Positions 46,131 through 57,225 of a stretch of 64,000 bases of DNA are shown one piece after another (the first letter of the stretch is position 1; each line of letters begins with the position of its first letter). Source of the DNA: Aurantiochytrium sp. KH105 (lineage: Eukaryota > Sar > Bigyra > Thraustochytrida > Thraustochytriidae); assembly GCA_003116975.1 (NCBI GenBank), contig BGKB01000019.1:372001-436000 (forward strand). Direction: 5' to 3'. The notes beneath the pieces were generated by a model. It did not search any database. It saw only the letters and a list, made by a program, of their open reading frames with translations, and had not been told where the DNA came from. The position numbers and the translations under genes are program-made.

Positions 46131-47507
46131 GCACATTTTTCTCATTTCCGGCCGCGTGAGCCTCTTGGTCCACGTTTTCCCCCTCGCGCAGCCAGCTCCG
46201 CCTCCGTCTCCGATCCTCGACGGGCCGGCTCGTGCGCGACGCCGACCCCGCCTCCGCTTCCAGCGTCGCGCGGGCACCGAGCGAGGCCCACGCTCGCTGC
46301 GCATCCAAGCCGGCCTCGTCCCCGTCCTCGGCGTCGTCCTCGCCGCAGAGGTGGGACTCGCTCGCTCGCCCAGGCGCGCAGAGTTGGCCTTCTCGCAGCA
46401 CGTACACGCACACTCGCTCGCAACTTAAGAAGCGCACGCCTGTCGCCAGAAACGGCGCCGCCGCCCGCTGCTACAGTCCGCTAGGGCCCGCCGCTCGAGG
46501 CCCTACCTCGGTTTCTGCGAAGCCACGCCGTTCGAGCCCGCGCCCCGAGCTGCAGCAGCGAGGCGTGCGACGCAGCGCGGCGGCGCGGGCGCGGTGGGAG
46601 TTCTCGGGCGGGGGCGAGCCAAGGACGCTTGCGCGCGGGGCGCGAGGACCTTCCCGCGCGCTGCTGCAACGTAGCAGTTTGTAGGTTTAGGGCCCGCACG
46701 TGGGGCAACGTGCTTGCTTTGCTTGTGCCGACAGCGACTTGTGCCGACTCGTGCTGCGCACGCTGTTGCTTTCTTCTTCAACCAATGGCAAGCGCAACGT
46801 GAACTTGAACATGCGTGGCGACGATGGTTGATGAGGAGGTGTGCAAAAAATGATGCAAAGCGACGCGCTGCATGCGTGCGTGGGTGCGCGCGGCGGGAGA
46901 CGAGCCCGGAGGGACGGCGAGGGCTGCAGAAGAGCGCTGATCGGGGGCGAAACTGCGTGGTGGCTGCCTGCGCTGGCTGCGGCTGGCCAGCACAGCACGG
47001 AGATAGGAGGAAAAGCTTGATGGGAAGCGCGCAAGCGTGCCGAACGCGATACGTCATAAACTGCCTGCAAGGCGGTGGAAGGGAATGCGGAAGAGAAAGG
47101 AAAAATGCGGAAAGGAAAGGAGAGGGCTGGCTGGCTGGCTGCATGTCCTGTATCGGTCACCGAATTATTGGAGTCGTCACCAGCGCGATCACCGGTGGTA
47201 TCGCGGAGACATGGCGGCCGCGGAAGGGAGAATGGGCGCGTCGCACGCGATCGTCGCCGTTGTCGCGAGTTTTTGTGAAAGTAGTTGCCTTGGTCCTTTG
47301 TTGGCTGGCCGGAGGGCGGGTAGGTTAGTCCTTTAGTTCATTGCGTGCCAGTTGCCATCGTGGCTTGATGTGGTTTTGTCCACACACCCGTCCCCGCACC
47401 CCTACACACACAGCGTCGGCCCTCCCACATCCCTACACACACAGACTTGCTCTCTTACGGTCAAACGAGGACACTGCGGTCCGGACTGACTGGCACTCTT
47501 TCGGCCA

Positions 47508-47510
47508 GCC

Positions 47511-47555
<45 letters not shown>

Positions 47556-47557
47556 GG
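47508..47557. repeat. (TGTC)n array
   Basis: About twelve perfect TGTC tetramers. Confidence 0.9.
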
Positions 47558-47984
47558 CAACCAGCAAGCAAGCGGGCGGGCCACTTCGAAAGCTGGCCTT
47601 TTCATTCGAGTTCGCTATCGATCGATCGGCGCCTCAACGCGCTTAAGCCGAGTCTGTTGGCCGGTCGGTAGCTTCGCTGCCAAGCTCGAATCGCATCATC
47701 ACTGCACTCACCGCAAAATGCTGCGTTGCTGCAAGTTCTTCTTTACATTTTGTCTTTTCTTCGACCTTCGTTGGACTCATCCCGTGCAACTTGACATAGC
47801 TACTAGGCCTAGCCCGAAAAAGCCTTGCCTTTCATCATGAAGATTAGCTCAACCTCGCGCCAGTTCGCTTGCTCGGACCTCCTCATTCTCCCGGGACACC
47901 AACGTCGAGTCGTCGCTCGGACAATCCTTGGTCACACAGCCCTGCCAGTCACGCTGCCTGGAGCCTCGCAACCGACTGGCAGAC

Positions 47985-48033
47985 GACCGACCGACCGACC
48001 GACCGACCGACCGACCGACCAATCGACCGACCA
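47985..48033. repeat. (GACC)n array
   Basis: About ten GACC/ACCG tetramers, the last ones interrupted by AATC. Confidence 0.9.
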
Positions 48034-50383
48034 TCGCCTGTCGGCCCCACTTTGCCGACATTGGCCGGCCAACAAGGCACCGTCGCCCGGTACGCGTGGA
48101 CGTACGCGGTCTCCCCCAAACTTTTGCACGAAGGCAACGAACGATCAACTCCAGCTTTTGTCCCATGCAATGGGCGGCCCCAGACCGGCCGGACAACTCG
48201 TTTTTCGGCCAGCAGCAGTGGTATGGACGCAGGCAGTGCACGCGCGCGCGGCTTGGTCCGGCCACGGCTGGCAGTGCTGGCGAGCGCAGCACGATCGATC
48301 AACCAACTTGAGTCAACTCGCAAGAAGATTTTAACTCGCAAGAGTTTTTCGACTCGCCGGACTTCTGCGGCCGGATCGCGAGCCCGCCGTCGACAGCGCC
48401 GACCGCGAGTGCGTGCGCCCGGGAAACCTGCATTTACGGCAGCCGGTTGCGCGGACGCTTTGCTCGCCTTGCGCTGCTTCGCGCTGCCTCATGCTGCCTC
48501 GCGCTGTACGGGCCAAGCTGGGTCAGGCAGGCTCCAGCGAGGCCCTGCCAGGCAGAGACAGGACCTGCGCCAGCCAGGCGAGATCGGTGGTGGAGGTCGA
48601 CTCGCATGGCAACGAAGTCGGGCTGCTGCCTGCCTCGGCTTGGAGAACCAAACACGGTCGCGGCGACAACAAGGTGCAAGGTCGGGCGGCCGGACTGCCA
48701 ATGAGCCTTGGTTGCTCGGCTGGTTACTTATGTCGGATCGGCTCAGGCTCACTGGCACTACAGGTCATGAGCCAAACGATACAGTATGAGATGGAACTAG
48801 TGCCAGCTCAAACGACGTCACGGCCAAGGCCGACGAGGCATTGAAACTCGCGCATGGCATGAATGCAACCTCATCGTAACCTGACGGAACGAGCCAACTA
48901 ACCGACCAACCAAATGCAGATCCCAATCCCAATCCTTTTTTTGACCTTTTGCAGACCGCTCAGTTATTAGCTCAGCTCAGCTCGGCTCAGCTCAGCACAC
49001 CCTTGGTCGTTTCGCAGTTGTATCGTCTCCTTTCGTTACGTCTACGCTTGCCCAATCCCTTTCTCCGTCCACGTCGGTCTGCCGAGAAAGCCTTCGCCTT
49101 CGCCTTCCCCCCCTGGGCAGTCGAGACAGGGCCGGCCCTCCACGACGATGACGACGCGATCGCGACCTCGGTGCACACAATCGCACACGTACACGCTCTC
49201 TCGCCTCCACAGGTGGTCCGCAGGGAAGCAAGCGCCGATCCCGACTGCGTGCGACATGCGACGCGCACGAGGTTCGTCCGTTCGTTCGTTCGTTCATGTG
49301 ATTGGCCATGGTTGGTTGTATACCAGTGACCATAGTGATTGCGTGGTTGCTTGATTTTGCGGGCAAGTGGGACGAGGGGCTCGAGGCGTCGGGGACGGCA
49401 GCAACGAAGCAAGCGCCGAGAAGCGCGTCGCGGCCGCTTCCAGTCGCGCCGCTTCGCGTCGCAACCGGACGAAGGTATGCCGGCGGGGACGCTTGGACGC
49501 AGATTGCATGCTTGCTTGATCTCTTGCTGAGTGCTTGCGAAGGAAAAGGGATCGTGGGGTGGACGGCCACAACGGATGGGGATACCTTGCGCAAGTACGT
49601 GGCCCATGAATTTTCACAATTCAAGCCAAATCAAGCCTCTCATCCCGTGCCAGTGTGCCTAAGGAAAGAACGTCAGGATTCCTGCGTGCATACTTCTTGC
49701 GCCCTGAGTCCGTCGGACGCGCGCCTTGATCCTGCTATCGTTATCACAAGGACGACCTGACTTGCACTTGCGAGCGCGTGACTGCACGTGCGAGCGATCA
49801 GCGCGTCCGACAGAAACGAGGACGAGGTCTTTCCTTCCTCAAGGCCCTATTCTTTTCTTCCTTGTCGTCCGTCTCACAACCAGAAGCACACCTATCCGTT
49901 ACGGCATCTCGGACCCCGTCATGCTGCGATGATTGCCGGCGCTGGAGCGCGCAGTCACACCAACGCCAAGAATGAGTCAGCCGCGCCCGCGAGCAGCGCA
50001 GAGCGCGGTCGGTGTCACCCGAGAGAGCTCGCGGCAAAAGGATACAACGCGTCGCTGATGAATGAAATAAGCGCGCGCAACTTTGCTGGACCAACTCGAT
50101 CTAGGCCTACCTGTGATTCCCTCTGCGCCTTTCTACATTGACTGCAAGAGGCAAAAGGACAGCCGAAACACGCACACAGAGAGAGAGACACGTTCCCGCC
50201 CCGTGAATGCGTGTGCACACCCCTTCTGCGATCGGAGACGGCCGCGCCAACGCGTCCTCGCTGTCGTCGTCAACCGCTCACTTCATCATCAAGCTAGTAG
50301 ACGGATCAACGAAGCTCGCGACGCTCGAGCGTTGAGGAGCGAGCAATTGCCGCAGGCTTTTGCGCGCGAGGGCGACCGAGAGC

Positions 50384-53300
50384 ATGTCTCCGCCACCCAA
50401 ATGTCCCGCCGTCGTTGGAGGCAGATCGAGCGCTCTCACGCTGCGATGGCCCGGCGCGGTACCTCTTGGCGCGGTGGTGGAGATTGCCCGCGACCAGAGC
50501 GGCCCCAAGGCCGCCGTGCCGAGTGAACCAGGCGCATTCCTTCGAGCAAGAGAGCGCCACGTAAAGAGCGACGCAGACAAGGAGCTCGTCTTTAATCTCC
50601 TCGATGCAGCGACTTGGTACTGGATTCGCACGCGCCAAGATGCCGAACAAAACAACCAGTACAGCCGCATGATTGCAGTCCGCACCCCAGTCGCAAGACC
50701 GGCACCCGTGCTTGCTCTTGATGCATCATATACGCTCTACGATGACTCGCACGCCGCCAGCGCACGCGGCAGACACATGTTCGTCAAACTGAAATGGCGC
50801 GCTAGCGAAGACCGGGGAGCTGACATCGAAGAGTACATCGTACAACGCTGCAGCATCAAGGAACCCGACTGGAAAATTGTTTACAGGACAACCTCATGCG
50901 CCTGTGTTCTCAGCGCCATGGTAAGTGTGCATGCGTTCAATTATGCATGCACCTTTGCGGTCACGGCGCGAAATGCCGTCGGGCTCAGTCGTGAGACAGT
51001 CCTCGATGTGGCCTTTGCGGTTCCGGCAGCCCCGCGTGCGAAACAATCTCATTTTCAAGCAAGCGCAGCGGGTCGAACTGCCGATGCCTTTGGACCTGTT
51101 ACCATGAAAGGCTCAAGACAGGATCGACGTCTGAAGCGAACGCGGAGACTTGTTCGCGACTACCTTGACAGCAATCTCATAGTCGACAAGGACCAGCCTT
51201 CCGTATTTCGAATTGAAAAGCGCAAGATCCCGCCAAAGAAATCCGCAAAACAACCCTCCAAACAAAAGTCCAAGGAAGCGCAGAGAAAACATCATGCAAC
51301 ACACAAACTAGCGCGTATGGCAACGGCCGCCCCCGTTTGGCGTGATGCAACGACGCCTTCAGTATTTGATGACGAGCTTGAAAGCTTGCAGAAGAAGCTC
51401 CTCAAGACGACTTCGACAAAGACCTCTCTCTTGACTATTACGACCGGACCAGACCGCGAGGTAAGAATACCCGACGCTCCTCTTTTCCGGCCGTCTCCCC
51501 CCGCTGCGACGTCTCCTTCACGTTCACCGGGACGCAAGAGGAATCCATATCGGCAAAAGCTCGTGCAGCCAAACTCGACGCGCAAGTTGCCGCTCACGAA
51601 TGAAAGTAATCGTCGCTTACTTGCCACTGTAGCGGCCTCTCCAGCACCAAGCAAGGGCGACGCAGACTCGATTCGGAAGAGTCAGCTCCTGTGGACTCAT
51701 ACCTACGAAACGCAGAGTAAGATCCCCCTCAAGCGACACTATCGAGACAAGCACGCGGGAGATGAAATGAGAACTCGAGCCAATAGAAAAGCAAATGCCA
51801 GTGATGCTGACTTTGCCCACGATGACGATGACGATGATGAAGAGGAAGAGGGGGAAGATGAGGAGGAGGAGGATCCCTTTGTCAGAGATCTTGAAATGCT
51901 GACAGGAGCCGAAGCGTTTTCGCTGCTCGAGCCTCCGTCTCAGTACGCGCCCAACCAGCAGCAAGAAGATGGTGACGAGAACGAAGAAGAAGAAGAATAC
52001 AAAAATTCGGAAGTAGAACCTGCAAGAAGTTCAAGAAGCTCAGGAAGCAGAGCATCTGATCTCGGTGATGCAGCGAGAAGAGACATGGCCAAAACCCAAG
52101 ACATCGAGTACGACCCGGATGACTATTACGAAACCATCGCCACACAGCGCTTGTCGGCCATTGCTCGCGCCGAGGAGGCAGCGCGCGCCCAAGCTCTGGC
52201 AGAAGAAGCAGAAGCCAAACAAAGAGCAATCGAAGAGGCCGAAGCCGAAAGAGCTCGATTGCAGGCCGAGGCCGAGGCTGAGGAAGCACGACTGCAAGCT
52301 GAGGCCGAAGCCGAAAGGCAACGCCTTCTCGCCGAACAGGCTCGCATCGAAGAGGAGGCCCGTGCAAAGGCCGAGACGGCGGCGCAAGAGAAGGCTGCAA
52401 CGCTTCTCCAGAGCCATGCACGAGCGAGTATTTCGCGTCAGCAGTTTCAGCGCCAGATGCGCGAGATTGTGCGCATCCAGGCCTTTTTGCGTATGTTGCC
52501 GCCACGTCGAGCTGCGCTGCGCCGGCAAAGCGTTCGAAAGGCAGCTGCTCATTTCATGAGCTGTGTAATTGTCACGGCGCAACGCCATTGCGAGGAGGAG
52601 AATCGCGTCATGGTCGACGTGGCGGCCATTCGTCTCCAGTCGCGATTTCGTCAGTTTGGAGCCAAACGCAAGATGACGCGCATGCTCGAGCAAAAGCACG
52701 CAGCCATCATGCTGCAAAAGCATGTGCGCACGCACATGACCCGCAACTCCATCAGCAAGCAGCAAACGGCTGCCACGGTCATTCAGGCACGTTTTCGATC
52801 CCACCAAGAGCAAGTGCGCTTCGAGGCTAGAGTACAGCAAATTGTGGTGCGGGCCGCCATCCGCCTTCAGGCGTGCTACCGCGCGCATCACGCCCAAAAA
52901 CAGCTGGGCCAACGCAAGCGCCACATCCTCAAGAGTATTGTGCGCGTGAACGTCACCGACGCTGGCACGCGGTCCGCATGCGGTTCGTACGAGCAAATGG
53001 AAGTCACAGACGCTGCAAAGTACATCATGACCGCCCCTGGCACGGATGATACCTATCTTATTGAGCGCTCCGAAGTTCAAGTGGGTCAAGTGCCGATCTG
53101 GACACTAAAGCTCGTCAAGGGGTCGGGAGAGACTCATTTGCTCTACGTGAACAAGCTCGAGGGCGGGTCTCTCAAGCCGCCTGTGCGTTCATGGGAGGCA
53201 ATTTCCGGTCGCCCGCCTGCGCCGTCGCTGGTGTGCAAGACTTCTGATAGCTACCTCAAGGACATGGAGCTCATGAACCGCGAGGCTGTCGTCGTGACGG

Positions 53301-53719
53301 ACTCGGGATGTGCAGAGGTCCACGGACGCTACTTTCAGTCGGGCGTGGCGGACGGGGTTCCGCAGTTTGTAATGCAAAAGGCTGGCGCCACCTATTCGCT
53401 GCTTCGCTCGCCGTACGCGGACCGCCGCATCTGGCTCTTGGTGGGTTCGCTCATGTTTCACATTGATGAAACGGACGAGGAGGCGGCAGCGTCAGGGGGC
53501 AGAGCCACGAGCTTGCCGCCCTCGACGCCCCAATCTCGGCGCCAGTCGCGACGGGCCAATCGAAAGGATTCGATGACGACAAAGCGCATTTATTTTGTCA
53601 ACATGGAGAATGGCAGCGCGAAGAAACCTCCTCTTGACGGCTGGCAAGTCGCTCAGCACGGCAAGCTGCCGGAGCCGCTCTTTGTTCGCCAGCGTAAGCT
53701 TCAAGCCGAAGACGAGTGA
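50384..53719 (+). CDS. FN3 / coiled-coil / multi-IQ protein, function unknown
   Basis: A 1,111-residue protein without signal peptide or TM helix. Residues about 5-220 look like two fibronectin type III folds (ALTLRWPGAVPLG; FVKLKWRASEDRG ending ARNAVGLSRETVLDV). A long basic/disordered region (about 230-590) follows, with one acidic run (DDDDDDEEEEGEDEEEED). A highly charged Ala/Glu/Arg coiled coil spans about 592-668. Then about six IQ-like calmodulin-binding motifs (about 670-845) follow, e.g. AATLLQSHARASISRQQF, AAIRLQSRFRQFGAKRK and AATVIQARFRSHQEQVRF. The C-terminal ~270 residues contain at least two repeats of a PP-x3-W module (GSLKPPVRSWEAISGRPP; GSAKKPPLDGWQVAQHGKLP). A cytoskeletal or centrosomal/flagellar scaffold regulated by calmodulin is plausible. 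The first ATG is eight codons inside the open frame. Confidence 0.85.
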   Translation: MSPPPKCPAVVGGRSSALTLRWPGAVPLGAVVEIARDQSGPKAAVPSEPGAFLRARERHVKSDADKELVFNLLDAATWYWIRTRQDAEQNNQYSRMIAVRTPVARPAPVLALDASYTLYDDSHAASARGRHMFVKLKWRASEDRGADIEEYIVQRCSIKEPDWKIVYRTTSCACVLSAMVSVHAFNYACTFAVTARNAVGLSRETVLDVAFAVPAAPRAKQSHFQASAAGRTADAFGPVTMKGSRQDRRLKRTRRLVRDYLDSNLIVDKDQPSVFRIEKRKIPPKKSAKQPSKQKSKEAQRKHHATHKLARMATAAPVWRDATTPSVFDDELESLQKKLLKTTSTKTSLLTITTGPDREVRIPDAPLFRPSPPAATSPSRSPGRKRNPYRQKLVQPNSTRKLPLTNESNRRLLATVAASPAPSKGDADSIRKSQLLWTHTYETQSKIPLKRHYRDKHAGDEMRTRANRKANASDADFAHDDDDDDEEEEGEDEEEEDPFVRDLEMLTGAEAFSLLEPPSQYAPNQQQEDGDENEEEEEYKNSEVEPARSSRSSGSRASDLGDAARRDMAKTQDIEYDPDDYYETIATQRLSAIARAEEAARAQALAEEAEAKQRAIEEAEAERARLQAEAEAEEARLQAEAEAERQRLLAEQARIEEEARAKAETAAQEKAATLLQSHARASISRQQFQRQMREIVRIQAFLRMLPPRRAALRRQSVRKAAAHFMSCVIVTAQRHCEEENRVMVDVAAIRLQSRFRQFGAKRKMTRMLEQKHAAIMLQKHVRTHMTRNSISKQQTAATVIQARFRSHQEQVRFEARVQQIVVRAAIRLQACYRAHHAQKQLGQRKRHILKSIVRVNVTDAGTRSACGSYEQMEVTDAAKYIMTAPGTDDTYLIERSEVQVGQVPIWTLKLVKGSGETHLLYVNKLEGGSLKPPVRSWEAISGRPPAPSLVCKTSDSYLKDMELMNREAVVVTDSGCAEVHGRYFQSGVADGVPQFVMQKAGATYSLLRSPYADRRIWLLVGSLMFHIDETDEEAAASGGRATSLPPSTPQSRRQSRRANRKDSMTTKRIYFVNMENGSAKKPPLDGWQVAQHGKLPEPLFVRQRKLQAEDE

Positions 53720-55533
53720 GCGTAATGTCAAGAGAAAGCCACGCCAAGGTAAGGCAAGCCTTGATTGACTGGTCGTCGTAGTGAGTAACCTAAAATCATA
53801 GAAACGCCTGTTGGCCAAAACAATCGTCGCGTTGCGTGTGGCGACGCCACCACCGTTTTGCTGGAGCGCAAGTTCCCTTCCCTCCGTCAGTTGCGTGTTT
53901 GCGACGGGGTGTGCCATCCTGCTCGCCTTTACAGTTAGCTTGCCTTCCAGCACTTTCTGAGCGTCATGCTTCTGCCAACCAAGAAGCTGGCTGCAGACAG
54001 ACGAACAGGTTGTATTGCGCGCCGGTGCGCGAAAAGCGAGTCCGACGGTGACGCTGCCGCGGCACGGACTGCGCGCTGTCTCGCTCTCCTCCCCCCCCCC
54101 CGCACTTCGCCCCATACTTACCCAACACACCAACAACACCCTGCGGTCTCCGCGACTGGACGCACGCACCAGCACTGGCCGCGTGCGTGTTTGCGTGCGT
54201 GCGTGCTCGCTCGCAATGGGAGTTGCGAGACGCACGCGGTGACCGCAAGCTCGCGCTGCGCCGCGCTGCGCTCGCTGCGAGAATGCGCCACGTCTCGCAT
54301 TCGCTCACCGCGCTCGCGGCTTGCGGGCGATGGACGTCGGCAGCTCGCGCTATTTATAGCTCCAGCGGTGTGCGGGGCCGGCAGCGCAGCGACACTTCAC
54401 GGTGCAGAAAGCGCATCCAGGACCCCGAGCGCGCACTCGGATGCACGCGGCGGGTTTGCTGGCCGCCGCTCGCAGCGCAGCGCAGCGCGATCGAGGCCGC
54501 GGGGACGTCGAGGCCGCGAGGACGCCGAGGCCGCGAGGACGTCGAGGCCGTGGCGCCGTGAGGATGGATGGTCGTGGAGATGGACGATGTTGACGCTGCG
54601 AGGCCGCGCGAAGCCGGACGTTTCGCCCCGCCGTGCGTTCGCGTGGCGTGGCGTGGCGTGGCGTCTCGTGGCGCAGCGCAGCGCAGCGCGGCGTCTCGCA
54701 GCGCGTGCGGCTTCCGCGCCGGGTAGGGCACGGGCTCTGGCGCGTGGCCCCGCCATCACATCGCTCGCGTCGCTTCGCATCGCATCGCTTCGCATCGCAT
54801 CGCTTCGCATCGACCGCAGACAGCCCCGCGACGCGACGCGAGCGGAGACAGGCGGCGGGGCGAGGACGCGGGGCTCGCGCTCCACGCAGGGGAGCGGGCG
54901 AGCGAGAGATTCCGGGGCAGCAGAGCGCGGGTCAGGTCAGTCTCGCAGGTCTGCGCCGCGCGGCTGCGCATCGCGCGCGATCGCGCCATGTCTCGCTCGC
55001 GGGGCACGCGGGGAGTCCTGGCGCAGGCGCGGTACCTCCTCCCTGCTCGGCGCGCGGACGCGGCGCGCCCGGTCCCGTGAAAGACCCGCCGCGCGTGCGA
55101 ACCCTGCCCCCTCCCGTTAGGGCTGTGATTGCGGAGGAGACGCGACCAGTCAATCGATGCGCGCACGAGACACGCACACGCCGAGACAGAGCGTCCCAGC
55201 GCGCCGTCCTGCACGCCCTGCACGCCCTGCACGCCCCGCACGCCGTGCAGTGCGCGGGGCTGCGAAGAGCGAGACCCCCCGGCGCGGCGGGGACGGTACG
55301 TACGAGAGTTTGGGTTAGGGCGGCTGGCAGGGCATGGATGCGTGCGGATGTACCAAAGAGTGGGTAGCCGTGGAGGATAGAGGACGTATGTATGGAGGAG
55401 CTGGGGCGGCGCGAGCGAGGGCGAGAGCAAACCCGAATCGAGCCGAGGCAGCGAGAAGAGCAGCGGCTTGCACGCAGAAAAGCGGCGAGCGAGCGAGCGA
55501 GCGAGCGAGCGCGAGGCCGGAGAGGAGAAGAGG
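53720..55533. other. Spacer and 5' flank of P450
   Basis: 1.8 kb without a gene. It holds GAGGCCGCGAGGACG repeats (about 54490-54555), GTGGC pentamers (54640-54670), a TCGCATCGC/TTCGCA array (54765-54815), CACGCCCTG units (55208-55240) and, 20 bp before the P450 ATG, a (GAGC)n array (about 55490-55515). Long frames across it are compositional. Confidence 0.6.
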
Positions 55534-57225
55534 ATGTCGCTCGTCAAGGTGGCAGACTGGGCGCTGGCCCTGGTGGCGTGGGCAGATGCCACGGGCACCA
55601 ACATGGAGCTCGGCCTGGGCGTCTTCAGGAAGCAGCGGAAAATCGTGCTCGACGCGCTGACCGTGCTGCACGCCGCGCGGCTCGCGATGAAGGGCCGCAT
55701 CGTGCGCGCCGTCTCGCTGCTGGTGGCCATCGCCAAATTCAGCCCGCGCAAGGGCCTCCCAGCGCTCACGCTCTTTCAATACTGCTGGCGCAGGGCTCTC
55801 TGGGGCAAGGCAGGCACCGAGCTGCCCCCCGTGGTTCCCACGGATATGCTCGTGAAGGCAGTGCACAAGTACGGCCCGTGGAAGCGCCACGAGCTCGAAA
55901 AGGCCATCGCCAAGGAAATGGGCCCCATCCACACCGTCATCCGCCCCCTCAGCAGCACCGACTACAGCCTCGCCATCCCCGTCGTCTGGGTCAGCGACCC
56001 CGTCGCCGTGAAAAAGGTCCTCACCGACAAGGTCACCTACAACACCCGTGGCCACACCGGCTTCACCGCGCACGTCGGCGACGGCCTCCTTGGTTTGCCC
56101 ACCGGCCCCAAGTGGATGCTGCACCGCCGCGTCGTCATGAACTTTCTCAGCGAGAAGCACCTCCGCGACTACGCCCCCATCATGCAGAACCAGATCGCCG
56201 TGCTCCTCGACAAGTGGCGCAAGGCCGGCGAGGAGGGCCGCAACATCAACTGCTACTACGACATGTCCATGCTCACACTCGACATCATCATGAACGTCGG
56301 CACCGGAGAGCACAATGACCTCTCGTCGCAGCAGCAGCTTACCGAGAAGGAGAACATTTTTGCGCACGACCTCGACTACGGTCTCCAGGACATTGTCCTG
56401 CGCACCGCCATGCCCATCATGGACTACATGCACGACCCCAAGATCGACGAGATCAAGGGCCGCATGGACGCCACCTTTGACCGCGCCGTCGAGATCGCCA
56501 AGGAGAAGAAGATTCCCAACTCGATGCTCGACGCCCTTCTCACCGCCAAGAACGAGGACGGTTCTCTTGCTCTCACTGAAAAGGAGGCCAACGAGGAGTT
56601 CAAGACCATCCGCGGTGCTGGCCATGAGACCACCTCCAACACCATCTGCTTCATGCTCAAGCTTCTCCAGGAGAACCCGGACAAGCTCGAGAAGCTCCGC
56701 AAGGAGGTCGACGAGGTTGTCTCTGGCAACACTACCTCATACGAGGAGGCCCGCACCCTCAAGTACGCCTACCAGGTCATGTTCGAGACCTTGCGCATGT
56801 ACCCGACCGTCCCGTCCTTCCCGCGCGAAGCCTCGTGTGACACCGAGCTCTGCGGCTACAAGGTTCCCAAGGGCGCCTTTGTCTTTGTCAGCCAGTTCCC
56901 CATGAACCGCAGCCCCGAGATCTGGGACAGCCCGAACGAGTTCCGCCCCGAGCGCTTCGACGACCTTCCGGACCTTCACCCGACCAAGCCTATTGGCGTG
57001 CCGGGCAACGACGACCTCAAGTACGCTTTCCTCCCCTTTGGCGCTGGCTCTCGCACCTGCGCTGGCGCTCGCCTTGCCATGATCGAAGGTGTCATGGTTC
57101 TCTCTTCCATTGTCAAGAACATCGACTTCAAGGTCGCCATGGACCCGCGCGAAGAGCTCTACATCCAGTCTGACGTTACCATGGGTCCCAAGCATGGACT
57201 TCCTCTTCGTGTCCACGCACGCTAA
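55534..57225 (+). CDS. Cytochrome P450 monooxygenase (class unassigned)
   Basis: A 563-residue P450. The I-helix oxygen-binding motif is GAGHETTSN. The K-helix ExxR motif is in FETLRMYPTVP. The PERF-type segment reads FRPERFDDL, and the heme loop is FGAGSRTCAG with Cys509 as the thiolate ligand. The N-terminal ~110 residues are unusual: moderately hydrophobic and amphipathic (MSLVKVADWALALVAWADAT, then AVSLLVAIAKF), not a classic single anchor. The overall look is closest to CYP4/CYP97-like clans acting on fatty acids or isoprenoids, but the substrate cannot be told from sequence. No b5 fusion, unlike the CYP51 in this window. The frame is open upstream only from a TTG in a GAGC-rich leader, so this ATG is chosen. 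Confidence 0.93.
   Translation: MSLVKVADWALALVAWADATGTNMELGLGVFRKQRKIVLDALTVLHAARLAMKGRIVRAVSLLVAIAKFSPRKGLPALTLFQYCWRRALWGKAGTELPPVVPTDMLVKAVHKYGPWKRHELEKAIAKEMGPIHTVIRPLSSTDYSLAIPVVWVSDPVAVKKVLTDKVTYNTRGHTGFTAHVGDGLLGLPTGPKWMLHRRVVMNFLSEKHLRDYAPIMQNQIAVLLDKWRKAGEEGRNINCYYDMSMLTLDIIMNVGTGEHNDLSSQQQLTEKENIFAHDLDYGLQDIVLRTAMPIMDYMHDPKIDEIKGRMDATFDRAVEIAKEKKIPNSMLDALLTAKNEDGSLALTEKEANEEFKTIRGAGHETTSNTICFMLKLLQENPDKLEKLRKEVDEVVSGNTTSYEEARTLKYAYQVMFETLRMYPTVPSFPREASCDTELCGYKVPKGAFVFVSQFPMNRSPEIWDSPNEFRPERFDDLPDLHPTKPIGVPGNDDLKYAFLPFGAGSRTCAGARLAMIEGVMVLSSIVKNIDFKVAMDPREELYIQSDVTMGPKHGLPLRVHAR

Larger units (their letters stand above)
42243..50383. other. 8.1-kb gene-free region rich in tetranucleotide arrays
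   Basis: No frame with recognisable protein character on either strand. The region is studded with distinct tetranucleotide arrays (listed separately), short TTC, CTTGT, GCT and AGCTC repeats, and GCTTGCTTGC pieces. GCAAGTG/CACTTGC occurs at 43763, 49363 and 49765. Non-coding RNA genes cannot be excluded from sequence alone. Confidence 0.6.

Noticed and set aside
55315-56625. 436-codon minus-strand frame
   Set aside because: Antisense to the P450; no motifs.
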